NCBI RefSeq assembly: GCF_022385335.1
Contig: NZ_CP092431.1
Location: 9,052,001 to 9,116,000, forward strand
Length of the DNA stretch: 64,000 nt
Direction: 5' to 3'
From: Streptomyces deccanensis
GTDB taxonomy: Bacteria; Actinomycetota; Actinomycetes; Streptomycetales; Streptomycetaceae
This document shows positions 43,776-52,018 of this stretch, in pieces (position 1 is the stretch's first letter; each line of letters opens with the position of its first letter). The notes beneath the pieces are model-generated. The model saw only the letters and a program-made list of their open reading frames with translations, was not told the origin of the DNA and ran no database searches. The position numbers and the translations under genes are program-made.

Positions 43776-43920
43776 CCGAGCCGAACGGGACAAGCGGGGC
43801 GACCCGAACGCGCCGAGCCGGACAGGGCGAGCGGGGCGACCCGATGCGCCGAGCCGGACAAGGCGAGCGGGGCGACCCGATGCGCCGAGCCGACAAGGCG
43901 AGCGGGGGCGACCCGAAGGA
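43776..43920. repeat. 36-bp tandem repeat, four copies
   Basis: Units at 43776, 43813, 43849 and 43885 share GCGAGCGGGGCGACCCGA. The middle two differ at one base, and the outer two are diverged. It lies between the convergent LacI and thioredoxin genes. The unit length is a multiple of three, but no good gene reads through it. It is not a CRISPR array, because the units are contiguous. Confidence 0.85.
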
Positions 43921-44023
43921 GCCGCACCCGAACGAGCCGAGCCCAACGGGCCCCGGAGCGGGGCATGTTCGACGTGTCGCGCCCTTCACCCCGCCACCGG
44001 GCGGCACGCCCGGCCGTCCCGGC

Positions 44024-44410
44024 TCACTGACCGTTCTGCTCGACCTGCTCCTGCTGCGCGGCGACCGCCTTGCGGACCTCGTCCATGTCCAGCCTGCGGG
44101 CCTGACCGATGACGTCGGTCAGCGCGGCCTCCGGCAGCGCGCCCGGCTGCGCGAACACGGCGACCTGATCACGGACGATCATCAGCGTCGGGATGGACTG
44201 GATGCCGAAGGCCTGGGCCAGCTCCGGCTGCGCCTCGGTGTCGACCTTGCCGAACACCAGATCGGGGTTCTCGTCCGCCGCCTTCTCGTAGACCGGGGCG
44301 AACTGCCGGCACGGCCCGCACCACGACGCCCAGAAGTCGATCAGGACGAACTCGTTGTCGGTGACCGTCTGGTCGAAGTTCTCCTTGGTGAGCTCCACGG
44401 TGCTGCTCAT
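44024..44410 (-). CDS. Thioredoxin
   Basis: The protein is 128 aa from the ATG at 44410. The active site is WASWCGPCRQF, with the cis-Pro in SIPTLMIV. The C-terminal tail is longer than in classical thioredoxin (about 108 residues) and Gln-rich. It reduces protein disulfides in the cytoplasm. It is divergent from a disulfide flavoprotein gene. Confidence 0.93.
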   Translation of the reverse strand: MSSTVELTKENFDQTVTDNEFVLIDFWASWCGPCRQFAPVYEKAADENPDLVFGKVDTEAQPELAQAFGIQSIPTLMIVRDQVAVFAQPGALPEAALTDVIGQARRLDMDEVRKAVAAQQEQVEQNGQ

Positions 44411-44540
44411 GGCGTACATCCCTCTTCCTGGTGCGTCTAGGTGCTCGGGCGAGCCGCTCTCGACAACGCGACCTCACGGTGGCGTATTCCGCGCGCGTAC
44501 CCGTGTGGCCACGGCGCACACCACCAACCAGACTGGGCCC

Positions 44541-46007
44541 ATGACGGATACGGAAAACACCGGAACCACCGAGAGCACGGCTGAAGCGACGGCGATCGAG
44601 TACGACGTCGTGGTGCTCGGTGCCGGACCCGTGGGGGAGAACGTCGCCGACCGCACCCGCGCCGCCGGACTGTCCACCGCGATCGTGGAGAGCGAACTGG
44701 TCGGCGGCGAATGCTCGTACTGGGCGTGCATGCCCAGCAAGGCCCTGCTGCGCCCCGCGATCGCCCGCGCCGACGCCCGCCGCGTCCCCGGCCTGCGCCA
44801 CCTCGTCGACGGCCCGCTGGACGCCGCCGAGGTGCTCGCCCACCGCGACTACGAGACCGCCCACTGGAAGGACGACGGCCAGATCGGCTGGCTGGAGAGC
44901 ATCGGAGCCACCCTGTACCGGGGGCACGCGCGCCTGGCCGGGCCGCGCCGCGTGGTCGTGGACGCCCCCGACGGCGGGCGGCAGGTCCTCACCGCACGGC
45001 GCGCGGTGGTCGTCTCCACCGGCAGCCGCGCCCTCCTGCCCGACCTGCCGGGACTCGCCGAGGTCCGGCCCTGGACCAGCAGGGAGGCCACCAGCGCGCA
45101 GGAGGTCCCCGGCCGGCTGATCGTCGTCGGCGGCGGTGTCGTCGCCGTCGAGATGGCCACCGCCTGGCGGTCCCTCGGCTCGGAGGTCACCGTGCTCGTC
45201 CGCGGCAAGGGCCTGCTGCCCCGGATGGAGCCCTTCGCCGGCGAACTGGTCGCCGAGGCGCTCACCGAGACGGGCGTGGACGTCCGCACGGGCACCTCGG
45301 TGACGGCGGTCTCCCGCGAGAACGGGACCGTGGTGGCCCTCACCGACACCGGCGACCGCCTGGAGGCCGACGAGATCCTCTTCGCCACCGGACGCGCCCC
45401 GCGCACCGACGACCTCGGCCTCGACACCGTGGGCCTGGAACCCGGCTCCTGGCTGCCCGTCGACGACAGCCTCCGGGTGACGGGCAGCGACTGGCTGTAC
45501 GCGGTCGGCGACGTCAACCACCGGGCGCTCCTCACCCACCAGGGCAAGTACCAGGCCCGGATCGCCGGGGCCGCCATCGCCGCCCGCGCGGCCGGTGTCC
45601 CACTGCTGGAGAGCGACCCGTGGGGCGCCCACGCGGCCACCGCCGACCACGCCGCCGTCCCCCAGGTCGTCTTCACCGACCCCGAGGCCGCCGCCGTCGG
45701 TCTCTCCCTCGCCGAGGCGGAACAGGCCGGCCACCGCGTCCGCGCGGTCGACGTCGAGTTCTCCTCCGTCGCGGGCGCGGGCCTGTACGCCGACGGCTAC
45801 CGGGGCCGCGCCCGCATGGTCGTCGACCTGGACCGCGAGATCCTGCGCGGCGTCACCTTCGTCGGCCCCGCCGTCGGCGAGCTGATCCACTCCGCCACCG
45901 TCGCCGTCGCCGGAGAGGTCCCGATCAGCCGCCTCTGGCACGCGGTGCCGTCGTACCCGACGATCAGCGAGGTGTGGCTGCGGCTGCTGGAGGCGTACCG
46001 GGGCTGA
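44541..46007 (+). CDS. Dihydrolipoamide dehydrogenase-like disulfide flavoprotein
   Basis: The protein is 488 aa from the ATG at 44541. The FAD motif VVVLGAGPVGENVA, the redox disulfide C58-SYWA-C63 (GGECSYWACMPSKAL), the NAD(P) motif IVVGGGVVAVEMA and a C-terminal dimerisation domain are present. The catalytic His-Pro-Thr-Leu-Ser-Glu motif of lipoamide dehydrogenase appears here as YPTISE, so the usual acid/base His is replaced. It therefore probably does not act on lipoamide in the normal way. It is divergent from thioredoxin, suggesting a thiol-redox role. Confidence 0.85.
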   Translation: MTDTENTGTTESTAEATAIEYDVVVLGAGPVGENVADRTRAAGLSTAIVESELVGGECSYWACMPSKALLRPAIARADARRVPGLRHLVDGPLDAAEVLAHRDYETAHWKDDGQIGWLESIGATLYRGHARLAGPRRVVVDAPDGGRQVLTARRAVVVSTGSRALLPDLPGLAEVRPWTSREATSAQEVPGRLIVVGGGVVAVEMATAWRSLGSEVTVLVRGKGLLPRMEPFAGELVAEALTETGVDVRTGTSVTAVSRENGTVVALTDTGDRLEADEILFATGRAPRTDDLGLDTVGLEPGSWLPVDDSLRVTGSDWLYAVGDVNHRALLTHQGKYQARIAGAAIAARAAGVPLLESDPWGAHAATADHAAVPQVVFTDPEAAAVGLSLAEAEQAGHRVRAVDVEFSSVAGAGLYADGYRGRARMVVDLDREILRGVTFVGPAVGELIHSATVAVAGEVPISRLWHAVPSYPTISEVWLRLLEAYRG

Positions 46008-46041
46008 CCTGGCGGAACGGGGGGCGGCCGGGCCGGCGTGG

Positions 46042-46698
46042 CTACTCGGGCAGGAGGAAGCCCAGTTCCCGCGCGGCCCTGGCCGGCGTCGGGTCGTTCC
46101 AGCGGTCGGCCATCGCCTGGTTCGAGGAGAGGGACCGGAGTTCGGCGTGGTCCAGGTAGAGCGTGCCGTTCAGATGGTCCGTCTCGTGCTGGACGATCCG
46201 GGCCGGCCACCCCGCGAACTCCTCGTCCACCGCCCGCCCGTGCTCGTCGAGCGCCCGGAGCCGCACCTTGGCGTGCCGGGCCACCACGGCCTGCCAGCCC
46301 GGCACGCTGAGACAGCCCTCGAAGAACGCGTCACAGTACGGCCCGACCGCCTCGTACGCCGGATTGACCAGGACGCGGAACGGCTGCGGCACCCGGCCCC
46401 GGGCGAGCCGGATCTCCTCCGGAACCGGGGCGGGGTCCTCGATCACCGCGAGACGCAGGGGGACGCCGACCTGGGGCGCGGCGAGACCGACGCCCGGGGC
46501 CGCGTGCATGGTGGCGCGCAGGGCGGCGACGAAGCGGGCCAGGAGCCCCGGCTCCAGCTGGCCGTCGAAGGGCTCGGCGGTGCGGCGCAGGACCGGATCG
46601 CCCGCGGCGACGATCGGCAGCGGTCCCTCGTGGGCGAGGAGTTCCTCGACCCGGTCGCTCAGGGGGCGGGACTCGATGCGATCACGTTCGGAAGCCAT
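46042..46698 (-). CDS. def: Peptide deformylase
   Basis: The protein is 218 aa from an ATG at 46698. All three motifs are intact: GVGLAAPQVG (69-78), EGCLS (127-131, metal-binding Cys) and QHETDH (170-175, two metal His and the catalytic Glu). It removes the formyl group from new proteins. Streptomyces usually carry several copies. Its 3' end is convergent with the flavoprotein gene, and a short tandem repeat lies upstream. Confidence 0.93.
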   Translation of the reverse strand: MASERDRIESRPLSDRVEELLAHEGPLPIVAAGDPVLRRTAEPFDGQLEPGLLARFVAALRATMHAAPGVGLAAPQVGVPLRLAVIEDPAPVPEEIRLARGRVPQPFRVLVNPAYEAVGPYCDAFFEGCLSVPGWQAVVARHAKVRLRALDEHGRAVDEEFAGWPARIVQHETDHLNGTLYLDHAELRSLSSNQAMADRWNDPTPARAARELGFLLPE

Positions 46699-46737
46699 CG
46701 GGCCAGGATGCCAACCGGGCTCGCGCGACGCGAGGCG

Positions 46738-46800
46738 GCTCTCGAGGCGCGGGGCCGTTCTCGAGGCGGGGGCCGTTCTCGAGGCGCGGGGCGGTTCTCG
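46738..46800. repeat. 18-19-bp tandem repeat upstream of deformylase
   Basis: Just over three copies of a unit containing TTCTCGAGGCGCGGGGCC (46738, 46757, 46775, partial 46794) lie 40 bases upstream of the deformylase start, in the divergent spacer. Confidence 0.75.
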
Positions 46801-46840
46801 TGTAGGCGCCCGCGGGGAGACGCGACACCGCCGACAGGCG

Positions 46841-46856
46841 TGTGACCCACATCACT
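46841..46856. promoter_or_regulatory. CRP/GlxR-like box
   Basis: TGTGACCCACATCACT has the TGTGA-N6-TCAC form and lies 80 bases upstream of the PepSY gene. It is the second such box in the window. Confidence 0.42.
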
Positions 46857-46935
46857 TGAAGTGCCGGGAACTCGGAGGGGGCACGCCCCGACTACTGAAC
46901 CGCCACGACGTCCCCGCATCCCGGAGCACCCGCCG

Positions 46936-48345
46936 ATGACCATCGCCCCCTCGACCGAGACGGACGAGCCCCAGAAACCCCTCGCCAAGCCGGACGGCTC
47001 GACGAGGGGCTGGGCCTCGCTCCGACCGCTCGTCCTGCGGCTGCACTTCTACGCGGGCGTCCTCGTCGCCCCGTTCCTGCTGGTCGCCGCCCTGACCGGT
47101 GGCCTGTACGCCGCCTCGTTCACGGTCGAGAGGATCGTCTACGCGGACGAGATGACCGTAGCGAAGACCGGCGACGAGAAGCTGCCGATCTCCGAACAGG
47201 TGGCTGCCGCCCGCAAGGCGCACCCCGAGGGCACCCTCTCCGCCGTACGCCCCTCGCCCGAGGACGACGCGACAACCAGGGTGATGCTGACGGGCGTCGA
47301 GGGCATCGACGAGACCAACACCCTCGCGGTGTTCGTCGACCCGTACACGGCCGAGGTGCGCGGGGCGCTGGAGCAGTACGGCTCCACGGGCGCGCTGCCG
47401 GTGCGGACCTGGATCGACAAGTTCCACGCCAACCTCCAGCTCGGCGAGACCGGCCGGCTCTACAGCGAACTCGCCGCCAGCTGGCTGTGGGTCATCTCGG
47501 GCGGCGGCCTGGTGCTCTGGTTCGCCCGCCGGCGCGGCCGGCGCAAGGTGCGCGGCACCTCCGGCCGGCGCCGCACCCTGGGCCTGCACGGCACGGTCGG
47601 CGTCTGGGCGGCCCTCGGCTTCTTCTTCCTCTCGGCGACCGGTCTGACGTGGTCCACGTACGCGGGCGCCAACATCGAGGTCCTGCGCACGGAACTCCAC
47701 CAGGCGACCCCGGCCATCTCGTCCGCGGCGGGCGACCACGGCGCCCACGGGGGCGGCTCGACGGACGGAACGACGGCCGCGGAGGGAGACCTGGACAAGA
47801 TCCTGGCCGCCGCGCGGACCGAGGGCCTCGGCGACCCGGTGGAGATCGTGCCGCCCGCCGACGCGTCCTCCACGTACGTGGTCAAGCAGGTCCAGCGCAG
47901 CTGGCCCACCAAGCAGGACGCGGTGGCCGTGGACCCGGCGACCGCCGAGGTCACCGACACCCTCCGGTTCGCCGACTTCCCGATCCTCGCCAAGCTGTCG
48001 CGCTGGGGCATCGACGCCCACACCGGCGTCCTGTTCGGCCTGGCCAACCAGCTCGTCCTGATCGCCCTCGCCGCCTCCCTCGTCGTCCTGATCGTCTGGG
48101 GCTACCGCATGTGGTGGCAGCGCGGCCGCGCCTCGTCCTTCGGACGCCCGATCCCGCGCGGCGCGTGGCAGCACGTACCGCCCCAGATCCTGGTCCCCGC
48201 ACTCGCCGTCATCGCCGTCCTCGGCTACTTCGTGCCCCTGCTCGGCATCCCACTCGCCGTGTTCATCGCGGTGGACATCGTCCTGGGCGAGATCGCCCAC
48301 CGACGCGGCAAGCGGTCGTACGGCGGGCGGGTGGAGGCGAAGTAG
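46936..48345 (+). CDS. PepSY-domain transmembrane protein
   Basis: The protein is 469 aa from the ATG at 46936 with CCGGAG upstream. Helices are predicted near 30-52, 178-196, 222-245, 385-405 and 425-455, with extracellular PepSY segments between them (ADEMTVAKTGDEK region and VEIVPPADASSTYVVKQVQR). LRLHFYAGVLVAPFLLVAALTGGLYA is the family's typical first helix. PiuB-like members are often linked to iron uptake or surface reductase systems. There is a short His/Gly tract (about 270). Its function is not proven. Confidence 0.85.
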   Translation: MTIAPSTETDEPQKPLAKPDGSTRGWASLRPLVLRLHFYAGVLVAPFLLVAALTGGLYAASFTVERIVYADEMTVAKTGDEKLPISEQVAAARKAHPEGTLSAVRPSPEDDATTRVMLTGVEGIDETNTLAVFVDPYTAEVRGALEQYGSTGALPVRTWIDKFHANLQLGETGRLYSELAASWLWVISGGGLVLWFARRRGRRKVRGTSGRRRTLGLHGTVGVWAALGFFFLSATGLTWSTYAGANIEVLRTELHQATPAISSAAGDHGAHGGGSTDGTTAAEGDLDKILAAARTEGLGDPVEIVPPADASSTYVVKQVQRSWPTKQDAVAVDPATAEVTDTLRFADFPILAKLSRWGIDAHTGVLFGLANQLVLIALAASLVVLIVWGYRMWWQRGRASSFGRPIPRGAWQHVPPQILVPALAVIAVLGYFVPLLGIPLAVFIAVDIVLGEIAHRRGKRSYGGRVEAK

Positions 48346-48495
48346 GACGCGGGCGGGGCGTCGGGGCCGTAGGTAGGCCGTGGGCGCTGAGGCTTCGCAG
48401 GGGCAGTGGCCGTGGGCGGCGGGGCTGTGCGCGGGTCGGAGGTGCCGGTGGTGCCGGGGGCGCGCGCGAACGGTGGGCGCCCAAGGCCGTGCCCC

Positions 48496-48945
48496 CTACC
48501 TCATCGCGGCCAACTCGGCGTCGGCGCGCTCGGTGATGAGTGTCAGCGCGCGACCGGCGGCGGCCAGGTCCTCGGCCGGGATGCCGGCGTAGATCCGAGC
48601 GGAGATCGGTGCGACCTCGGCGGTGGATCCGCTGTGGGCGTGCCGCCCGGCGTCCGTGATTCTGAGTCGGGACGGCCGCGCCGGGTCCGTCTCCACCAGC
48701 TTCGCGGCGACCAACTCCTCGACCGCGGACCGTATCTCGGCCTTCTCGACCTTGAGCGAGTCGACGACCGTGTCCACGACCACTTCCCGGTCGACGGGGG
48801 CGTCGGCGACCGCGACGACCCGGAGGGCCACCGACTGCTGGAACGTCAGACCGTACCCGGCCAGAACCTTCTCCAGCACCGCGCGGGCGGCGTAATGGGC
48901 GAGGCCGAGGACCCGGGAATTCAGCACGGGTGCGGTGGTGGTCAT
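48496..48945 (-). CDS. MarR-type winged-helix regulator
   Basis: The protein is 149 aa from the ATG at 48945, overlapping the upstream MarR gene (ATGA). A MarR-like order of helices is visible (LTFQQSVALRVVAVADAPV, then SLKVEKAEIRSAVEELVAAKLVE and a wing ending ITDAGR). It is shorter in the recognition-helix region than its neighbour. It is translationally coupled to a second MarR protein, so the two could act as a hetero-pair. Confidence 0.8.
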   Translation of the reverse strand: MTTTAPVLNSRVLGLAHYAARAVLEKVLAGYGLTFQQSVALRVVAVADAPVDREVVVDTVVDSLKVEKAEIRSAVEELVAAKLVETDPARPSRLRITDAGRHAHSGSTAEVAPISARIYAGIPAEDLAAAGRALTLITERADAELAAMR

Positions 48946-49442
48946 GATTGCTCCTTCTCGTGTGCCTGTTCGGTGGACGGGACGAGCGGTATGTCGAGCG
49001 GTACGGCGAGCAGCGTGGTCACCTCGCGGGCGAACTCCTGGGCGCGGGCGCCGTCGAGGCCCCCGAGCGGCTCCAGCAGCTGCCCCATCAGCCCCTGGAC
49101 GACCTCGATCGCGCGCCGGGTGACCTCGCGCCCCTGCTCGGTGAGGGCCAGCTGTACGGCACGGGGGTCGCGGGGGTCCCGGGCGCGTTCGAGCAGTCCG
49201 GCCGTCTCCAGGGCGCGGGCCAGCTTGGAGACGTACAGGGCCTCCAGGCCGGTGTGGTCGGCGAGTTGCCGCTGACTGGGCCGCAGCCCGTCCCGGCGCA
49301 TGCCGTACAACGACGCGACCAGCGCGTACTGCGCGTGCGTCAGCCCCAGCGGAGCGACCGCGCGGTCGACGGCGACGCGCCACTTCATGGACAGCCGCCA
49401 GACGAGAAAACCGGGCGTCGCGCCCTCGATGACCGAACTCAT
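48942..49442 (-). CDS. MarR-family regulator
   Basis: The protein is 166 aa from an ATG at 49442. The winged helix is clear (LRPSQRQLADHTGLEALYVSKLARALE, wing RARDPRDPRAVQLALTEQG). It leads a two-gene MarR operon and is divergent from pirin. A direct-repeat and palindrome structure immediately upstream (49456-49483) is its likely operator. Confidence 0.9.
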   Translation of the reverse strand: MSSVIEGATPGFLVWRLSMKWRVAVDRAVAPLGLTHAQYALVASLYGMRRDGLRPSQRQLADHTGLEALYVSKLARALETAGLLERARDPRDPRAVQLALTEQGREVTRRAIEVVQGLMGQLLEPLGGLDGARAQEFAREVTTLLAVPLDIPLVPSTEQAHEKEQS

Positions 49443-49455
49443 GCCGGATACCGTA

Positions 49456-49483
49456 CATGGCTACTATAGCCATGGCTACTATA
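49456..49483. promoter_or_regulatory. Operator: direct repeat and palindrome before the MarR pair
   Basis: CATGGCTACTATA occurs twice, 15 bases apart (49456-49468 and 49471-49483). The first copy with the following bases forms ATGGCTA-CTA-TAGCCAT, a perfect dyad. It starts 13 bases from the MarR start and lies 59 bases before pirin, in an unusually AT-rich patch. Confidence 0.7.
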
Positions 49484-49541
49484 TTGCTCGGGAGGGCCGC
49501 GCACTCCACGCGTCACCCCGGGCGGGGCTAAGTTGTGGGGC

Positions 49542-50507
49542 ATGAGCAATCTCGATCGCGAGGCGGTGCCCGCGGTGTGCGGCGGCCGGGGCTTCGTGGT
49601 GGCCGAGCCCGTCCGTGAACTCCTCAGTCCTCGCCGGGTGAAGCTCGGCGAGTCCACCGAGGTGCGGCGACTGCTGCCCAACCTGGGCCGCCGCATGGTG
49701 GGCGCGTGGGCCTTCGTCGACCACTACGGTCCCGACGACATCGCCGACGAGCCCGGGATGCAGGTGCCGCCGCATCCGCACATGGGTCTGCAGACGGTCA
49801 GTTGGCTGCACGAGGGTGAGGTGCTGCACCGCGACTCCACGGGCAGCCTGCAGACCATCCGTCCGCGCGAACTGGGCCTGATGACCTCGGGCCGTGCCAT
49901 CAGCCACTCCGAGGAGAGCCCGAAGTCGCACGCCCGCTTCCTGCACGGCGCCCAGCTCTGGGTGGCGTTGCCCGACAGCCACCGGCACACCGACCCGCGC
50001 TTCGAGCACCACGCCGAACTGCCCGTCGTCACGGCGGCCGGTCTGAGCGCCACCCTCATCCTCGGCAGCCTGGACGGCGCGACCTCGCCCGGTACGACGT
50101 TCACGCCGCTCGTCGGCGCCGACCTCACGCTCGCACCGGGCGCCGACCTGCGCCTGCCCCTCGAACCCGACTTCGAGTACGCCGTCCTCTCCATGTCCGG
50201 CGAGGCTCATGTCGACGACGTCCCCGTCCTCCCCGGCTCCATGCTCTACCTCGGCTGCGGCCGCACCGAACTCCCCCTGCGCGCCAACGCACACGCTTCC
50301 CTGATGCTCCTCGGCGGCGAGCCCTTCGAGGAAGAACTGATCATGTTCTGGAATTGGATCGGACGGTCGCAGGAAGAAATCGTACAGGCGCGTCAGGATT
50401 GGATGGAAGGGTCGAGATTCGGAGAGGTGAAGGGGTATGACGGGGATCCGCTGCCGGCCCCGGAGCTGCCACCGACGCCCCTGAAGCCACGAGGAAGGGC
50501 CCGTTGA
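49542..50507 (+). CDS. Pirin-family protein
   Basis: The protein is 321 aa from the ATG at 49542. Pirin signatures are PHPHMGLQTVSWLHEGEVLHRDS, with the metal-binding His residues, and GLMTSGRAISHSE. The C-terminal cupin is also present. Pirins are iron-containing bicupins; some have quercetinase activity and others modulate metabolism. It is divergent from the MarR pair and probably controlled by it, which would fit a phenolic or redox signal. Confidence 0.9.
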   Translation: MSNLDREAVPAVCGGRGFVVAEPVRELLSPRRVKLGESTEVRRLLPNLGRRMVGAWAFVDHYGPDDIADEPGMQVPPHPHMGLQTVSWLHEGEVLHRDSTGSLQTIRPRELGLMTSGRAISHSEESPKSHARFLHGAQLWVALPDSHRHTDPRFEHHAELPVVTAAGLSATLILGSLDGATSPGTTFTPLVGADLTLAPGADLRLPLEPDFEYAVLSMSGEAHVDDVPVLPGSMLYLGCGRTELPLRANAHASLMLLGGEPFEEELIMFWNWIGRSQEEIVQARQDWMEGSRFGEVKGYDGDPLPAPELPPTPLKPRGRAR

Positions 50508-51099
50508 CCTGCGAAAAATGCTGACTCGTCGGTCACGGGCGAGCGACCCAGCTCGGGGTGCCTCCGACAGCGTTTCGTCGGGTCTCAGGAGGGCGGCTCA
50601 ACCCGTGGGGGGCCCAATGGGCGCTGCCGAGTGACTCCACAGTCTGGCTGTCTGTGGGTAGCTGTGGCAGGACTCTTGCTCACTCGATGCTAACTTTCCT
50701 GACGGTTCGTCAGGTTCTGTTGCTGCCCTCACGCCGATACTTTGGGACGGGATGAGGGCTTGGCTGCTCAGGGGCCGCCGGACGAATCACGGCCTGGCGA
50801 ACGGTTGGGCCTTCGTCGGCAGGAGAGTCTGCCGCTCGACCCCTCGTCTTGTCGGGAGTCGACAAGGGGTGGATGTTCGTCGTGGCAAGCGCCATTTGCC
50901 CTGTCTGTCAGAGGTGCCAGGGGCAGGATGAAAAACAGCAGGTTCTTGGTCTCCTGGTGGTACACGAGCAGTACCCCAGTTGACCTGCGGTGACGGGGCG
51001 ATGCCGGTAGGCAGGTGAGCACGTGCCCGGAGATGGCCCGGATCTTGGTCTCGGACGAGTGACCCCGGCTACCCCTCCCGCCTTCTCCATACGCGTCGT
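50508..51099. other. Lower-GC gene-poor stretch
   Basis: Codon-position G/C bias is lost here and the sequence is visibly less GC-rich than its surroundings. A 7-bp stem CCTGACG-GTT-CGTCAGG (50699-50715) could be a terminator or a TetR-type operator. Open frames exist on both strands but none has convincing protein character. It probably belongs to the same scar as the IS6 remnant. Confidence 0.5.
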
Positions 51100-51357
51100 T
51101 CACCGACGCACCTGCCGCTGGTCGTCAAGCTGCGACGGGGGCGTAGCAAAGACATCGTTCGGCCAGTAGCTGGCCTCGGATGTCGGCGGCCGAAGAGCGT
51201 TGAGGAAGCGAACCGTGCCGTTGAGGCGAGCAGCAGACTCATCATTCTGCGCACGCTCGAAGATGATCATCTTCCTGCCTTCGACTACGAACCCCGCTAC
51301 GTCGGCCACCGGCCCTGGATAGACCTGTTCGACAGCGCACTCTCGCGGCACTGTCAC
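51100..51357 (-). CDS. Hypothetical protein, possibly a gene fragment
   Basis: The frame gives 85 aa from a GTG at 51357 (VTVPRECAVEQVYPG), though the true start is unclear. The composition (FVVEGRKMIIFERAQNDESA) is protein-like and less Ala/Arg-biased than shadow frames. I do not recognise the family. It lies between the IS6 remnant and a degenerate stretch, so it may be the end of a broken foreign gene. Confidence 0.3.
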   Translation of the reverse strand: MTVPRECAVEQVYPGPVADVAGFVVEGRKMIIFERAQNDESAARLNGTVRFLNALRPPTSEASYWPNDVFATPPSQLDDQRQVRR

Positions 51358-51422
51358 GTTGTTGGGTGTGTGAGTGCCTGACGGTGTGTTGGGTGTGGTG
51401 TGGCCGGGTTCCGGCTCCGTGC

Positions 51423-51945
51423 TCAGGCTGCGGCAGGCAGGCAGACGACGTTGGTGATCTGGTCCCAGATGGCGAAGCGGACGGTCATCTCGGCGCGGTA
51501 GTGGGTGGCGGTCATCCGGTGGCGGCATGGCCGGAAGTGGGGTGAAGTGCCGCTGAACGCGGACAGGAATCTCTGGGCTTTTCCGATGCTGCGGAAGCCT
51601 TTCATGGCGCGTTAGCGCTGCCTCGTTGGCTGGTGGGAGTTCTCGGCCCGGTTGTTCAGGCCTTTGCGGGAGCGGTGCTCGACCGAGGGCATCACCTCGC
51701 GGTGGGCCGCGCGGTAGGAACGGAGCTTGTCCGTGACGATCACCTCGGCACGGCCCCGACTCCTTTGAGGAGCAGACGGAAGAAACGCCTGGCCGCGGCT
51801 TTGTTGCGCCGGTTCTGGACGAGAATGTCCAGCACGTTGCCGTCTTGGTCGACCGCGCGCCATAGGTACTTCGGCTCGCCGTTGATCATGATGAAGACCT
51901 CGTCGAGGTGCCACTGGGAAGCGGGTGTGCGCGAGAGGTGAGTGC
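51423..51945 (-). pseudogene. IS6-family transposase remnant
   Basis: The minus strand encodes the catalytic half of an IS6-type DDE transposase in pieces. WHLDEVFIMINGEPKYLWRA (first Asp) is followed by LLLKGVGAVPR. A one-base deletion near 51755 shifts the frame to VIVTDKLRSY (second Asp) and NRAENSHQPTRQR (Glu). A TAA at 51612-51614 then breaks the frame before RAMKGFRS...AIWDQITNV. The N-terminal helix-turn-helix part is missing. All three catalytic acids remain, but the gene is dead. Confidence 0.88.
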
Positions 51946-51955
51946 GGGCACGCGG

Positions 51956-51992
51956 ACCGCCCGCGCGGCCGGGTCTCGGCCGCACGGGCGGT
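51956..51992 (-). terminator. Strong hairpin terminator of the catabolic operon
   Basis: Arms of 16 bases (ACCGCCCGCGCGGCCG at 51956-51971 and its complement at 51977-51992, one mismatch) with a five-base loop lie 27 bases past the TPP enzyme stop. Confidence 0.82.
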
Positions 51993-52018
51993 GGTCGGTA
52001 CGGTGGCGCGGGGCCGTC

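Noticed and set aside
43776..43920. CRISPR array
   Set aside because: The repeat units touch each other, there are no unique spacers, and no cas genes are present.
50699..50715. Definite terminator or TetR operator
   Set aside because: CCTGACG-GTT-CGTCAGG fits both ideas, no gene clearly ends or starts here, and it could be a leftover. It is mentioned only in the region note.
50558..50755. 65-codon ORF in the low-GC stretch
   Set aside because: No ribosome-binding site, no codon bias and no recognisable domain.
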